In this document: one piece after another, positions 52,789 to 61,222 of the stretch
Position numbering within the stretch: position 1 is the first letter of the stretch
Layout: each line of letters starts with the position of its first letter
From: Oceanobacter mangrovi
GTDB lineage: Bacteria > Pseudomonadota > Gammaproteobacteria > Pseudomonadales > Oceanobacteraceae
Direction of reading: 5' to 3'
NCBI RefSeq assembly: GCF_019740315.1
Contig: NZ_JAHXZR010000001.1
Span: 1-64,000, forward strand
DNA length: 64,000 nt
Program-made: the position numbers and the translations under genes
The notes under the pieces: model-generated
Database searches by the model: none
The model's input: the letters and a program-made list of their open reading frames with translations, nothing else
Told to the model about the DNA's origin: nothing

Positions 52789-53733
52789 TCAACGAACGTT
52801 CTGGGTTACCAGACTGTTGAACAACTCGTTGTGTTCAAGCGCTCTGAAAGAGGGGTCTTCGCTGGCTTGCAGTCGCAGGGTTTCCGAACGGGCGATGGCC
52901 TCTTCGAGATCCCGCAGGGCTTCGTCGACAAAGCCGGATTCGGCATGGGCACAGGCCCGTTGATAAAGCGCGTGGCTGTTGTCCGGATCAATATCCAGTG
53001 CCCGGTTGGCCAGACTGCAGGCCCATTGCGCCTGCCCCAGTAACAGCGCGGCATCGGCTTTATAGGTCAGCGCTTCGACATCATCCGGCCGCAACGCCAG
53101 AATCTGGTCGTAGATGGCAATCTTGCTTTGTGGACTGTTTTCCTGTGACGCCTTGAGCCACAACGAGTGGATCTCGTTGGTCAGCTCGATTTCTTCCTGC
53201 GCTGCCGCGATATGGCGGGATTTGCTTTGCAGCTCGCGCTCAAGTTTGTCGAGGCGGGCTTCGTAGGAATCGGTGATGCGTTTGATTTCGTCGTTGGCGT
53301 AGGCACCCACCCGTTCCTTGATATCCCGTAGCGAGTTCCAGCCCACCAGCACCAACAAGGTCGAGGCACCGGCGATCAGATAAAAGAAGTAGGTCACGGT
53401 ATCGGTGGCATAGCTCAGTGCCCGGTCAGACACCCGCACTTCGCGATCAACGATTTTTTCGGTCAGCTCAACCCGGGTATCCGCCAACATCTGCCGCAGG
53501 TTTTTGACTTCATCAAGAATGTAGCGCTCGGTAAAGGCGGTATAGAGCGGCTCTTGCAAATGGGTGATGGTCTGTTCGGCCTTGGCATCGGCGCTGGCCT
53601 GATCATCAGCAGCACGGTCACTGCTGTCGGCAGCGACCGCCAGAGTCGCCATCAGCCAGAGGCTGACGGCTACCAGAACGGAGCCCAAACGGGCTCGGCG
53701 AGAAGGTTTTACGCGGTTTGCTGCTGTTGCCAT
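52789..53733 (-). CDS. Membrane TPR protein coupled to the ectoine operon
   Basis: A 314-residue protein with a cleavable-looking N-terminal hydrophobic segment (about 16-35), a second membrane helix (about 113-132, TYFFYLIAGASTLLVLVGW), a coiled coil (about 140-185) and a C-terminal TPR region (about 200-290: ALRPDDVEALTYKADAALLLGQAQWACSLANRALDIDPDNSHALYQRACAHAESG). The first 25 bp overlap the end of the ectoine aspartokinase gene. It is probably translated from the ectoine mRNA; function unknown. Confidence 0.82.
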   Translation of the reverse strand: MATAANRVKPSRRARLGSVLVAVSLWLMATLAVAADSSDRAADDQASADAKAEQTITHLQEPLYTAFTERYILDEVKNLRQMLADTRVELTEKIVDREVRVSDRALSYATDTVTYFFYLIAGASTLLVLVGWNSLRDIKERVGAYANDEIKRITDSYEARLDKLERELQSKSRHIAAAQEEIELTNEIHSLWLKASQENSPQSKIAIYDQILALRPDDVEALTYKADAALLLGQAQWACSLANRALDIDPDNSHALYQRACAHAESGFVDEALRDLEEAIARSETLRLQASEDPSFRALEHNELFNSLVTQNVR

Positions 53734-55169
53734 GCCTCTGCCTGTTCGACCAGTCGTGAGTGAAGTGCCTTCACCGCCACACTATAGTCAGAATCGCTGA
53801 CAAGGAACATCATATCCACCTGACGCATCGCCTGGTGCACCGCGTGAATGTTGACGCCCGCATCCGACAGCGCACCTGCCGCAGACTGCAACAGACCCGG
53901 CACCTTCATATCACTGCCGATGGCACTGACCAGCGCCAGTTTCTCGAGCCGGATTTCGGCCATCGGATAGGCCAGCTGCAGACGCTCCATCAGGCTGTTC
54001 ACCAGTCGCTTGTTACCCTTGATGTAGTAGGTAACCGTGTTGGCGTTGAAGTCCTTGGTCAGAACGGCCATGCCGGCATCAAACACCAGATCCGCCATTT
54101 TCTGGCCATGGGCGACGTCGCCCACCATGTCCTGGTCGAACACTTCCAGTGCCCAGACATTGCGGGTGCCGGCGATGATTTCCACTTTTGGCACCTGACT
54201 GCAATAGTCACGACGGATTTCGGTACCCCGGTGATCCGGTTCAAAGGTGTTACGCACAATCAAACGGATGTTCTGCTTGCGCAGACCTGCCGCAGCCCGT
54301 GGGTGAATCGCTTCCATCCCGAGGTTGGCCAGCTGGTCGGCAACATCAAAGTTGGTCATGCCGATTGTGCGTACGTTTTCAGCGCCCACCAGCATCGGGT
54401 CGGCGGTGCTGAGGTGGAATTCCTTGTGGATAACCGCTTCAACCGCGTCCGTCATGGTGGCGATCTTGCTGAAAGTAATTTCGCTGTAGCCACGATCGTA
54501 GGTACGCATCAGGCCTTCACGGCACTGGGTGTAACCGGTCACAATTGGCATTTCATTGGCCAGATCGACGCCCTGAAAGGCTTTCAGAATATGGTCTTCG
54601 AAAGTTGGCTGACTGTCTGAACGCCAGTTGGTCAAGTCGATGAAACGGGCGTTCACATCGTTCTGACGCAGCAGCAGTACGGAGTTGTAGGCACTGTGGG
54701 CTTCGCCCATGGCACTGAGCATTTCCCGTACGCGATGCAGGTGGTCGTCCAGCGAGAAGTGGCCAAAGCTGCAAACCGCTTCCAGGTGCTCCAGACATTC
54801 ACGCACATCTTCGATACGCTCGGCGATAAACTGGTCGGCACGCTTGCGCACCATCTCGTTATTAAGGCCGTCGGGGCCGAACATCTCGAGGTTTTTATCC
54901 AGCATCATCTGCAGCACTTGCTGCAGCTTGCCCTGCCACGGGCGGCTTTCGTCCATCTCGGCAAACAGCGCATAGACGCCCGCTTCGCCGGTTTTCTTGT
55001 GCTCCAGCAAACCGTTGGTAATGCCGCTGTAGGCAGACACCACAAAAATCCGGTTATACAAACTTGCTGGCTGATCTCCCACTGCCCGTGGGCGCATCCA
55101 GATATTGTTCAGTACCTGTTGGTACTGGCTCATCGACGTTCCGCCGATTTTCTCGACACTGTGTGCCAT
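53709..55169 (-). CDS. ask: Ectoine-type aspartate kinase
   Basis: First step of the aspartate-semialdehyde supply for ectoine. The 486-residue enzyme starts HSVEKIGGTSMSQY (kinase motif KxGGTS), continues VVSAYSGITN, TYDRGYSEITFSKIA and DQDMVGDVAH, and ends with ACT-type regulatory repeats (IGSDMKVPGLLQSAAGALSDAGVNIHAVHQAMRQVDMMFLVSD). The long insert and the position after ectC mark it as the specialised Ask_Ect form, thought to be less feedback-inhibited than LysC. It is the fourth gene of ectABC-ask. Confidence 0.94.
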   Translation of the reverse strand: MAHSVEKIGGTSMSQYQQVLNNIWMRPRAVGDQPASLYNRIFVVSAYSGITNGLLEHKKTGEAGVYALFAEMDESRPWQGKLQQVLQMMLDKNLEMFGPDGLNNEMVRKRADQFIAERIEDVRECLEHLEAVCSFGHFSLDDHLHRVREMLSAMGEAHSAYNSVLLLRQNDVNARFIDLTNWRSDSQPTFEDHILKAFQGVDLANEMPIVTGYTQCREGLMRTYDRGYSEITFSKIATMTDAVEAVIHKEFHLSTADPMLVGAENVRTIGMTNFDVADQLANLGMEAIHPRAAAGLRKQNIRLIVRNTFEPDHRGTEIRRDYCSQVPKVEIIAGTRNVWALEVFDQDMVGDVAHGQKMADLVFDAGMAVLTKDFNANTVTYYIKGNKRLVNSLMERLQLAYPMAEIRLEKLALVSAIGSDMKVPGLLQSAAGALSDAGVNIHAVHQAMRQVDMMFLVSDSDYSVAVKALHSRLVEQAEAWQQQQTA

Positions 55170-55232
55170 GAGATCACTTGCTCCTGAAATTTAGATGGCT
55201 GAGATAACAAAAGCTGCCCGGACTATCCGCGA

Positions 55233-55631
55233 TCAGGCCAGCGCTTCATCATTCAGCTTGTAGGCGCCATCTTCGTCGTGGATTTCCTTGCCATTCAGAG
55301 GAGGGTTGAAGACACAGGCCATTTGCATGTCTTCAGTTGTGGCGCGCAACAGGTGTTGGTCGTGCTTGTCCAGAATATACAGGGTACCCGGCTCGATTGG
55401 ATAAACCTTACCGTCGTTAACGGTTTCGATTTCGCCGTAACCGCTGATGCAATAGACAGACTCAAAGTGGTTTTTGTACCAGATCGGCGTCTCGGTGCCC
55501 TTGAAAATGGTGGTGATGTGGAAAGAGAAACCAACCTGATCATCGGCCAGCAGCATACGAACGCTCTTCCAGGTACCGCCATCAATATTTCGGCTGGAAT
55601 TTTCACAATCTTTTAGTGTACGAACAATCAT
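55233..55631 (-). CDS. ectC: L-ectoine synthase
   Basis: Cupin-fold enzyme that cyclises N-gamma-acetyl-diaminobutyrate to ectoine. The 132-residue protein has [21 protein letters not shown] at the N-terminus, the metal and active-site region [19 protein letters not shown], and the C-terminal [27 protein letters not shown]. The ATG at 55631 with GAGG upstream is used; the frame extends to 55679. Confidence 0.97.
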   Translation of the reverse strand: MIVRTLKDCENSSRNIDGGTWKSVRMLLADDQVGFSFHITTIFKGTETPIWYKNHFESVYCISGYGEIETVNDGKVYPIEPGTLYILDKHDQHLLRATTEDMQMACVFNPPLNGKEIHDEDGAYKLNDEALA

Positions 55632-55735
55632 TTTGTCACCTCGACGTGGTTGAAAATCAGTAAATTGTGCAGAAATCACGGACCATTCCGGCCCGCGACG
55701 GGATTGAGAGGCTCAGGCGGCCAGTCGTTGCGGAT

Positions 55736-57001
55736 TCAGGACGCTTTGGAGAGACGACTTTCGAAGACGTCCTCGATGCAGGACTGGAGGATTTCAAGGC
55801 CGCGCAGCAACTTGTCTTCTTCAATCGTCAGCGGCGCCAGCACTTTCACCACCTGATCGTCAGAACCACTGGTTTCAATCACCAGGCCGCGTTTGAACGC
55901 CAGTTCGGTAATGCTGGCAGCGACCTCGCCATTGGCGAATTCCAGCCCCTGCATAATGCCGCGCCCCTTATGTTTGATATCGCCGCCGACCCGCGCCCGG
56001 ATTTCATTCAAACGCTTCTTCAGCAGCTCTGCCTTGTGTTTGACCTGACGGGAGAAACTGTCATCGGCCCAGTAGGTTTCCAGCGCCCGACGGGCGGTCA
56101 CGAAAGCATGGTTGTTACCGCGGAAAGTGCCGTTATGTTCACCCGGCTTCCAGGTGTCGTACTTCTCTTTCATCAGCACCACAGCCATTGGCAGGCCATA
56201 ACCACCCAGTGATTTCGACAGCGTGACTATGTCCGGCTGGATATCGAATTCCTCAAAGCTGAAGAAGGTGCCGGAGCGGCCACAGCCAGCCTGGATATCA
56301 TCCACAATCAGCAGCATGTCGTATTTGCGGCAGAGCTTCTGCAGGCCCTGCATCCAGGCTTTGGAAGCCACGTTGAGGCCACCTTCACCCTGAATACATT
56401 CAACAATCACAGCAGCCGGATGACCGAGACCGGAAGAACCGTCCTGCAGCGCCTTTTCGAAATACTCCAGCGTATTGAAGTCGCCCAGGTAACCGTCGTA
56501 AGGCATGAACTGGACGCCCGGCAGGGGCATACCAATCGCCTGTTTGTAATAACCGTTGGCAGTGACGGCAGCAGCACCCTGGGTGACGCCGTGGAAGCCA
56601 TTGGTGAACGACACAATGGTCTGGCGGCCAGTATTTTTACGCGCGATCTTGAGTGCCGCCTCCACCGCATTGGTGCCGGTCGGGCCAGTGAACTGCACCT
56701 TGTAGCTGAGGCCGCGCGGCTTGAGGATATTGCGCTGGAAAGTCTCCAGAAAATCACGCTTGGCCTCTGTGTGCATATCCAGCCCGTGGGTCACACCGTC
56801 CTGCTGGATATAGTCGATCAGCGCATCCTTGAAGGCCGGATTGTTGTGGCCATAGTTAAGCGTGCCGGCACCGCCAAGAAAGTCGATGTACTGCTTGCCA
56901 TCATCATCAATCAGCGTGGCATTGTGGGCCTCCCGGAACACCACCGGAAAAGACCGACAATAACCTCGAACGTTGGACTCTATTTCTTTAAAAATACCCA
57001 T
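55736..57001 (-). CDS. ectB: Diaminobutyrate-2-oxoglutarate transaminase
   Basis: PLP class III enzyme forming L-2,4-diaminobutyrate from aspartate semialdehyde with glutamate. The 421-residue protein begins MGIFKEIESNVRGYCRSFPVVF, with FLGGAGTLNYGHNNP, FTGPTGTNAVEAALKIARKNTGR and the Lys in LSKSLGGYGLPMAVVL. The ATG at 57001 has GAGG upstream; the longer frame to 57055 is not conserved. Confidence 0.97.
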   Translation of the reverse strand: MGIFKEIESNVRGYCRSFPVVFREAHNATLIDDDGKQYIDFLGGAGTLNYGHNNPAFKDALIDYIQQDGVTHGLDMHTEAKRDFLETFQRNILKPRGLSYKVQFTGPTGTNAVEAALKIARKNTGRQTIVSFTNGFHGVTQGAAAVTANGYYKQAIGMPLPGVQFMPYDGYLGDFNTLEYFEKALQDGSSGLGHPAAVIVECIQGEGGLNVASKAWMQGLQKLCRKYDMLLIVDDIQAGCGRSGTFFSFEEFDIQPDIVTLSKSLGGYGLPMAVVLMKEKYDTWKPGEHNGTFRGNNHAFVTARRALETYWADDSFSRQVKHKAELLKKRLNEIRARVGGDIKHKGRGIMQGLEFANGEVAASITELAFKRGLVIETSGSDDQVVKVLAPLTIEEDKLLRGLEILQSCIEDVFESRLSKAS

Positions 57002-57097
57002 GTGCTTTTTCCTCGTAATGGTTATTCGTCCAGCTCTCGCAGCCTTGCAAGACATTCACGGAGCCGGTGATGGATTCCCTCGCAGGAGCAATCGGTT

Positions 57098-57628
57098 TCA
57101 GAGACTGAAAGGGCCGATTTCCAGTAATTCCTCGCTATCGTGAGCGCCACCAAAGTGCTGTTGCTGATCGAACATCACCGAGGTGCTGAGCTCTGTGTCG
57201 AGGCTGCTGGCCAATTTGCGGAAGGTGTTCCACGAAGCCAGATTGGAGGGAGTGATACTGGTATGGAGATAACGGACGTCAGCGCCCAGACGTTGCAGCA
57301 GCTGCAACAGCATCTGGCTTGCCAGCCCCTGCCCACGGGCAGACGGTGCGACCGCCAGCTGCCAGACAAACAAGACTTCCGGCCGTTCAGGCAGCCGATA
57401 ACCAGATACAAATCCGGCCAGCTGGCCATTTTGCTCCGCCAGAATGGCGGTATCACGAAAGTGAGAACACTGCAGAAGATTGCAGTACATTGAATTGACG
57501 TCTAAAGGCTTACATTGATCAATCAGCCAAAAAACGGCAGAACCATCGGTTGATGATGGTTTCCTGAAAACAAAATCTTTTCGTTCTGTAAGATTTTCAG
57601 ATACCAAACTCGTGTCTGAATCTGTCAT
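57098..57628 (-). CDS. ectA: Diaminobutyrate acetyltransferase
   Basis: GNAT-fold enzyme acetylating diaminobutyrate at the gamma-amino group. The 176-residue protein has FRKPSSTDGSAVFWLIDQCKPLDVNSMYCNLLQCSHF typical of EctA, the acetyl-CoA loop VAPSARGQGLASQML, and HTSITPSNLASWNTFRKLA. It is the first gene of the ectoine operon and is divergent from ectR with a 290-bp intergenic region. Confidence 0.96.
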   Translation of the reverse strand: MTDSDTSLVSENLTERKDFVFRKPSSTDGSAVFWLIDQCKPLDVNSMYCNLLQCSHFRDTAILAEQNGQLAGFVSGYRLPERPEVLFVWQLAVAPSARGQGLASQMLLQLLQRLGADVRYLHTSITPSNLASWNTFRKLASSLDTELSTSVMFDQQQHFGGAHDSEELLEIGPFSL

Positions 57629-57918
57629 GTTATTAATGGGTCCGCGTACCGGAGCTGTTTTACAGGCTTTTCATGCACGATCAAAAGCAGCATGAAAACC
57701 TGCAGGCACCATTACGTCCCAGTCATTTAGTTAGTACACTAAATAAATTAACAAGCTCGAAATTTAATTACAACCCTAAATACTATTTTGGACATTCAAG
57801 ACAAAGAAAATGTGAACCAGACAGTAAAGCCAGCCTGATATCAGAACCAGGCAAGTGTTAGCCGATACCAGCTCTCGTCCAAATTGATTACTACTCTAAC
57901 GATGCTCCAGGCAGTAAA
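57629..57918. promoter_or_regulatory. Divergent regulatory region between ectA and ectR
   Basis: This 290-bp AT-rich region must hold the ectABC promoter and the ectR promoter. It contains a 20-bp palindrome at 57725-57744. Several AT-rich candidates for -10 boxes exist (for example around 57741-57770), but none is clear enough to assign. A 62-codon rightward frame (57673-57861) is not credible as a gene. Confidence 0.6.
57725..57744 (-). promoter_or_regulatory. Candidate EctR operator (MarR-type palindrome)
   Basis: ATTTAGT-TAGTAC-ACTAAAT: perfect 7-bp inverted arms around a 6-bp centre, about 97 bp upstream of the ectA start. Size and AT-richness suit a MarR-family dimer. EctR1 of Methylophaga binds a pseudopalindrome over the ectA promoter, so the position is sensible. 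Confidence 0.6.
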
Positions 57919-58461
57919 ATGGTGACGAACTTTTCAGCAGGCCAAACAGATACAATGAAACGCTACGACGAGGTACTGGTAGCACTGCGCCGCATCATTC
58001 GCGCTACCGACCTTCACTCCAAGCAGCTGAGCAAAACCTCCGGGCTGACCGCCCCGCAGCTGCTGATCCTGCAAACCCTGCGACACAACGACGACATGAC
58101 GGTTGGCGAAGTCGCCAAAAAAGTCAGCCTGTCACAGGCCACCGTCACCACCATTATTGATCGGCTGGAAAAACGTCACTACGTATTGCGGGAACGCGGC
58201 ACCTTGGACAAACGCAAGGTTTACCTGCGACTGACAGACGAAGCCTATGAAGTATTAAAGAGCGCCCCGCGACCGTTGCAGGAAAGCTTTATCCGCCAGT
58301 TTCAGGATCTGCAGGAATGGGAACAGACCATGATTCTCAGCTCGCTGGAACGAGTCGCCCAGATGATGGATGCCCAGCATATTGATGCTTCCCCGGTACT
58401 CGACGTCGGCGCCCTTGATCGTGCCAACAGCACACCGACTGTCGACAATAGTGACAGCTGA
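57919..58461 (+). CDS. ectR: MarR-family regulator of ectoine synthesis
   Basis: A 180-residue MarR protein with a winged helix-turn-helix (LTAPQLLILQTLRHNDDMTVGEVAKKVSLSQATVTTIIDRLEKRHYVLRERGTLDKRKVYLRLT). The likeness in the first helix (RRIIRATDLHSKQLSKTSGLTAPQLL) and the divergent position to ectABC match EctR repressors of methylotrophs and halophiles. Start at 57919 has AGG upstream; an ATG at 57955 is an alternative. The C-terminal tail after residue 150 is longer than usual and Ser/Asp-rich. Confidence 0.9.
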   Translation: MVTNFSAGQTDTMKRYDEVLVALRRIIRATDLHSKQLSKTSGLTAPQLLILQTLRHNDDMTVGEVAKKVSLSQATVTTIIDRLEKRHYVLRERGTLDKRKVYLRLTDEAYEVLKSAPRPLQESFIRQFQDLQEWEQTMILSSLERVAQMMDAQHIDASPVLDVGALDRANSTPTVDNSDS

Positions 58462-58636
58462 ACAGACTTCAGCCACGGACCGAGTGAACCCTGATTTACA
58501 CAACGCATCATAACGGGACAGCACTGATCGGATTGTCGTGCAGATGTGTAACATAGTGCGCTTGGTCATACACTTGTCACGCCTGCTGTGTTACTCCTTT
58601 CGGTGCGGATGAACCAACCCAGGACGGAGAGAATCC

Positions 58637-59815
58637 ATGACCGAAGTAGTAATTGTTGCAGCAACCCGAACCGCCATTGGCACTTTTGGTGGCTCACTGG
58701 CAAGTCTTCAGGCGGTAGAGCTCGGCACCAAGGTAATTCAGGCCTTGATGGAAAAAACCGGTGTCGCTGCGGATCAGGTAGATGAAGTTATTCTCGGTCA
58801 GGTACTGGCCGCAGGCTGTGGTCAGAACCCGGCCCGTCAATCGGTTATCAAGGCCGGTCTGGCTGAAACCACCCCGGCCATGACCATCAACAAGGTTTGT
58901 GGTTCAGGCCTCAAGGCACTGCACCTGGCCGCTCAGGCAATTGCCTGTGGTGATGCCCAGCTGATCATCGCCGGTGGTCAGGAATCCATGTCCAACGCTC
59001 CTCACGTATTGCCAAACTCCCGTAACGGTCAGCGTATGGGTGACTGGAGCATGGTCGACACCATGGTCAAGGACGGTCTGTGGGATGCCTTCAACGATTA
59101 CCACATGGGTATCACGGCAGAAAACATCGCAGAAGAGTACGGCATTACCCGCGAAGAGCAGGATGCATTCGCCGCTGCTTCCCAGGCCAAGGCCATTGCC
59201 GCGATTGAGTCCGGCAAGTTCAAGGACGAAATCACAGCGGTTGAAATCCCACAGCGCAAGGGCGACCCAATCGTTTTCGACACCGACGAAAACCCGCGCG
59301 CCGGTATCACAGTTGAAAAACTGGCAGCCATGCGCGCCGCCTTCAAGCGCGACGGTACCGTGACCGCTGGTAACGCTTCTTCCCTCAACGATGGTGCAGC
59401 AGCTGTGATGCTGGCCAGCCGTGCCAAAGCTGAGGAACTGGGTCTGCCGATTCTGGCGACCATCAAGGCCTACGCCAACGCGGGTGTGAGCCCAAAAATC
59501 ATGGGTACTGGTCCAATCCCGGCCACCAAACTGTGTCTGGAAAAAGCCGGTTGGGAAATCTCTGATCTGGATCTGGTCGAAGCCAACGAAGCCTTCGCAG
59601 TACAGGCGCTGTCGGTTAACAAGGGCCTGGGCTGGGATGTCGACAAGATCAACGTCAATGGCGGTGCGATTGCTCTGGGTCACCCGATTGGTGCGTCCGG
59701 CGCGCGTATTCTGGTAACCCTGCTGCACGAAATGATCCGCCAGGATGCCAAGAAAGGCCTGGCCACCCTGTGTATCGGTGGCGGCATGGGTGTTGCGCTG
59801 GCAATTGAACGCTGA
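58637..59815 (+). CDS. Acetyl-CoA C-acetyltransferase
   Basis: Biosynthetic-type thiolase of 392 residues that condenses two acetyl-CoA to acetoacetyl-CoA. It has the acylated Cys88 in [30 protein letters not shown] with the catalytic His, and the second Cys in [11 protein letters not shown]. An AGGACGGAGAG ribosome region precedes the ATG. With the PHA depolymerase gene 1.4 kb downstream on the other strand it may supply or drain the polyhydroxybutyrate cycle (PhaA-like), but AtoB-type roles are equally possible. Confidence 0.95.
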   Translation: MTEVVIVAATRTAIGTFGGSLASLQAVELGTKVIQALMEKTGVAADQVDEVILGQVLAAGCGQNPARQSVIKAGLAETTPAMTINKVCGSGLKALHLAAQAIACGDAQLIIAGGQESMSNAPHVLPNSRNGQRMGDWSMVDTMVKDGLWDAFNDYHMGITAENIAEEYGITREEQDAFAAASQAKAIAAIESGKFKDEITAVEIPQRKGDPIVFDTDENPRAGITVEKLAAMRAAFKRDGTVTAGNASSLNDGAAAVMLASRAKAEELGLPILATIKAYANAGVSPKIMGTGPIPATKLCLEKAGWEISDLDLVEANEAFAVQALSVNKGLGWDVDKINVNGGAIALGHPIGASGARILVTLLHEMIRQDAKKGLATLCIGGGMGVALAIER

Positions 59816-59840
59816 TTTGCCCTGGCCAAACCCTGGATAC

Positions 59841-59868
59841 AGAAAGCCAACTTTCGGGTTGGCTTTCT
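59841..59868 (+). terminator. Hairpin between convergent thiolase and MFS genes
   Basis: AGAAAGCCAAC (59841-59851) pairs perfectly with GTTGGCTTTCT (59858-59868) around TTTCGG. The T content after it is modest, so it may act as a two-way terminator. Confidence 0.65.
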
Positions 59869-59884
59869 GATCATTATTGAATTG

Positions 59885-61135
59885 TCAGCCAGCCTCGACC
59901 TCAGGCAAGGTCCAACTCACCGCCACACCCGCCAGCCCCAAAAACGACAGCACGACAATTACCCCCTCCAGTCCAATCCAACCGACCAAACCTCCGACAC
60001 TGCCAACCAGCAGTAACATTAGGCCGATCCAGCTATTGGAGGCCGATACATAATCCGTTCGACGATTACCTGTCGCCATATTGACCAGATAGGTTTTACG
60101 GCCGGTGCGCACGCCTTCATGAGCCAGACAAACCACAAAATAGAGCAGCGGAACAAACCAGCCGACCGACAGCCACGTGTGATGCAGCCAGCTCACCACT
60201 CCCAGAAACAAACCGGTAACAGATACCAGCAAGGTAGCAATCATCATTACCCGACGACTCGAATTGTTTGCCAGCTCTCCCCAAAGGTAGCCAGACAACA
60301 GGCTCGCGAGACCACTGCCCGCCATCAGCAGCGCCAACAAGGTAAGCCCCCCAGAGCTGTCCAGCTGCTGAGCCAGCATCACGTAAAAGGGTGTCGACAA
60401 GGCGGAACACAACAACAACGTGCGAGCCAGTACAAAACGCCGCAGCAACGCATCACGCCAAATAAAAGACAACGGCCGAAATAACGTCGATAACCGGGTA
60501 TCCGTTTGATCCGCCTCACCGACGGGTTCATCAACCTGATGGAAAATCACCGCAGCCAGCACCCAACAGGCGATTGCCAACCCCAGGCCCGTTAAATAAA
60601 CCGATTGGCTGGCAGGCAGAAACCACAATAGAAATGCCAGTAGCAAGGTCATAAAACCCGCCAGAGAAGCCGACCAGCCATTCAGGGAACCTCGTCGCTC
60701 GACTGGAATCACCTTGCCCACCACATCCTTGGAAATGACCGAACACAAGCCTCGTGCCAGACTGAAGGTAACCATGGTCAGCAGCATAGCCCAACCTGCC
60801 TGAGCTCCTTCCAATAGCAGCACAATCACCAACAACGCGATCACACAGGCGGCTTGCAACAGGCTACCAAGAATCCAGAGGCCTCGACGCAAGGTGTAGC
60901 GGCGAACCCAGGCAGCGATAAAGACCTGTGGTAACAGTGAGCCGGATTCTCGCAGCGGCGACAACCAGCCACTGAAAACGGCCGGAGCACCCAGTGATGA
61001 CAATATCCATGGCAGGGTAACCTTGGGGTTGATAAGGGCATCGCCGAGCAAAGTGAAGCATCGGGCGAGCAAGAGCACGATAAAATTTCGGCTTACTGCC
61101 GGGCTGTTATCGGATAGGTCTCTGGAATCTTGCAT
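59885..61135 (-). CDS. MFS transporter
   Basis: A 416-residue protein with about twelve membrane helices and the fold of the major facilitator superfamily (LLLARCFTLLGDALINPKVTLPW at the start, a central loop EPVGEADQTDTRLSTLF, and AHEGVRTGRKTYLVNMA in the second half). The substrate is unknown; the family contains sugar, drug and siderophore carriers. The ATG at 61135 is preferred to the frame start at 61192. PHA depolymerase gene lies just upstream on the same strand. Confidence 0.87.
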   Translation of the reverse strand: MQDSRDLSDNSPAVSRNFIVLLLARCFTLLGDALINPKVTLPWILSSLGAPAVFSGWLSPLRESGSLLPQVFIAAWVRRYTLRRGLWILGSLLQAACVIALLVIVLLLEGAQAGWAMLLTMVTFSLARGLCSVISKDVVGKVIPVERRGSLNGWSASLAGFMTLLLAFLLWFLPASQSVYLTGLGLAIACWVLAAVIFHQVDEPVGEADQTDTRLSTLFRPLSFIWRDALLRRFVLARTLLLCSALSTPFYVMLAQQLDSSGGLTLLALLMAGSGLASLLSGYLWGELANNSSRRVMMIATLLVSVTGLFLGVVSWLHHTWLSVGWFVPLLYFVVCLAHEGVRTGRKTYLVNMATGNRRTDYVSASNSWIGLMLLLVGSVGGLVGWIGLEGVIVVLSFLGLAGVAVSWTLPEVEAG

Positions 61136-61222
61136 AGCGGATTGAAAAACAAAAAGCTGAGTATCAGGGCAGCCGGAGACCAGCAGGATCAACCATCAAT
61201 GCAGATCCTGCTGGCGAGCGAA

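Noticed and set aside
57673-57861. 62-codon frame in the ectR-ectA gap
   Set aside because: No ribosome site or family likeness, and it covers the presumed promoters and the palindrome.
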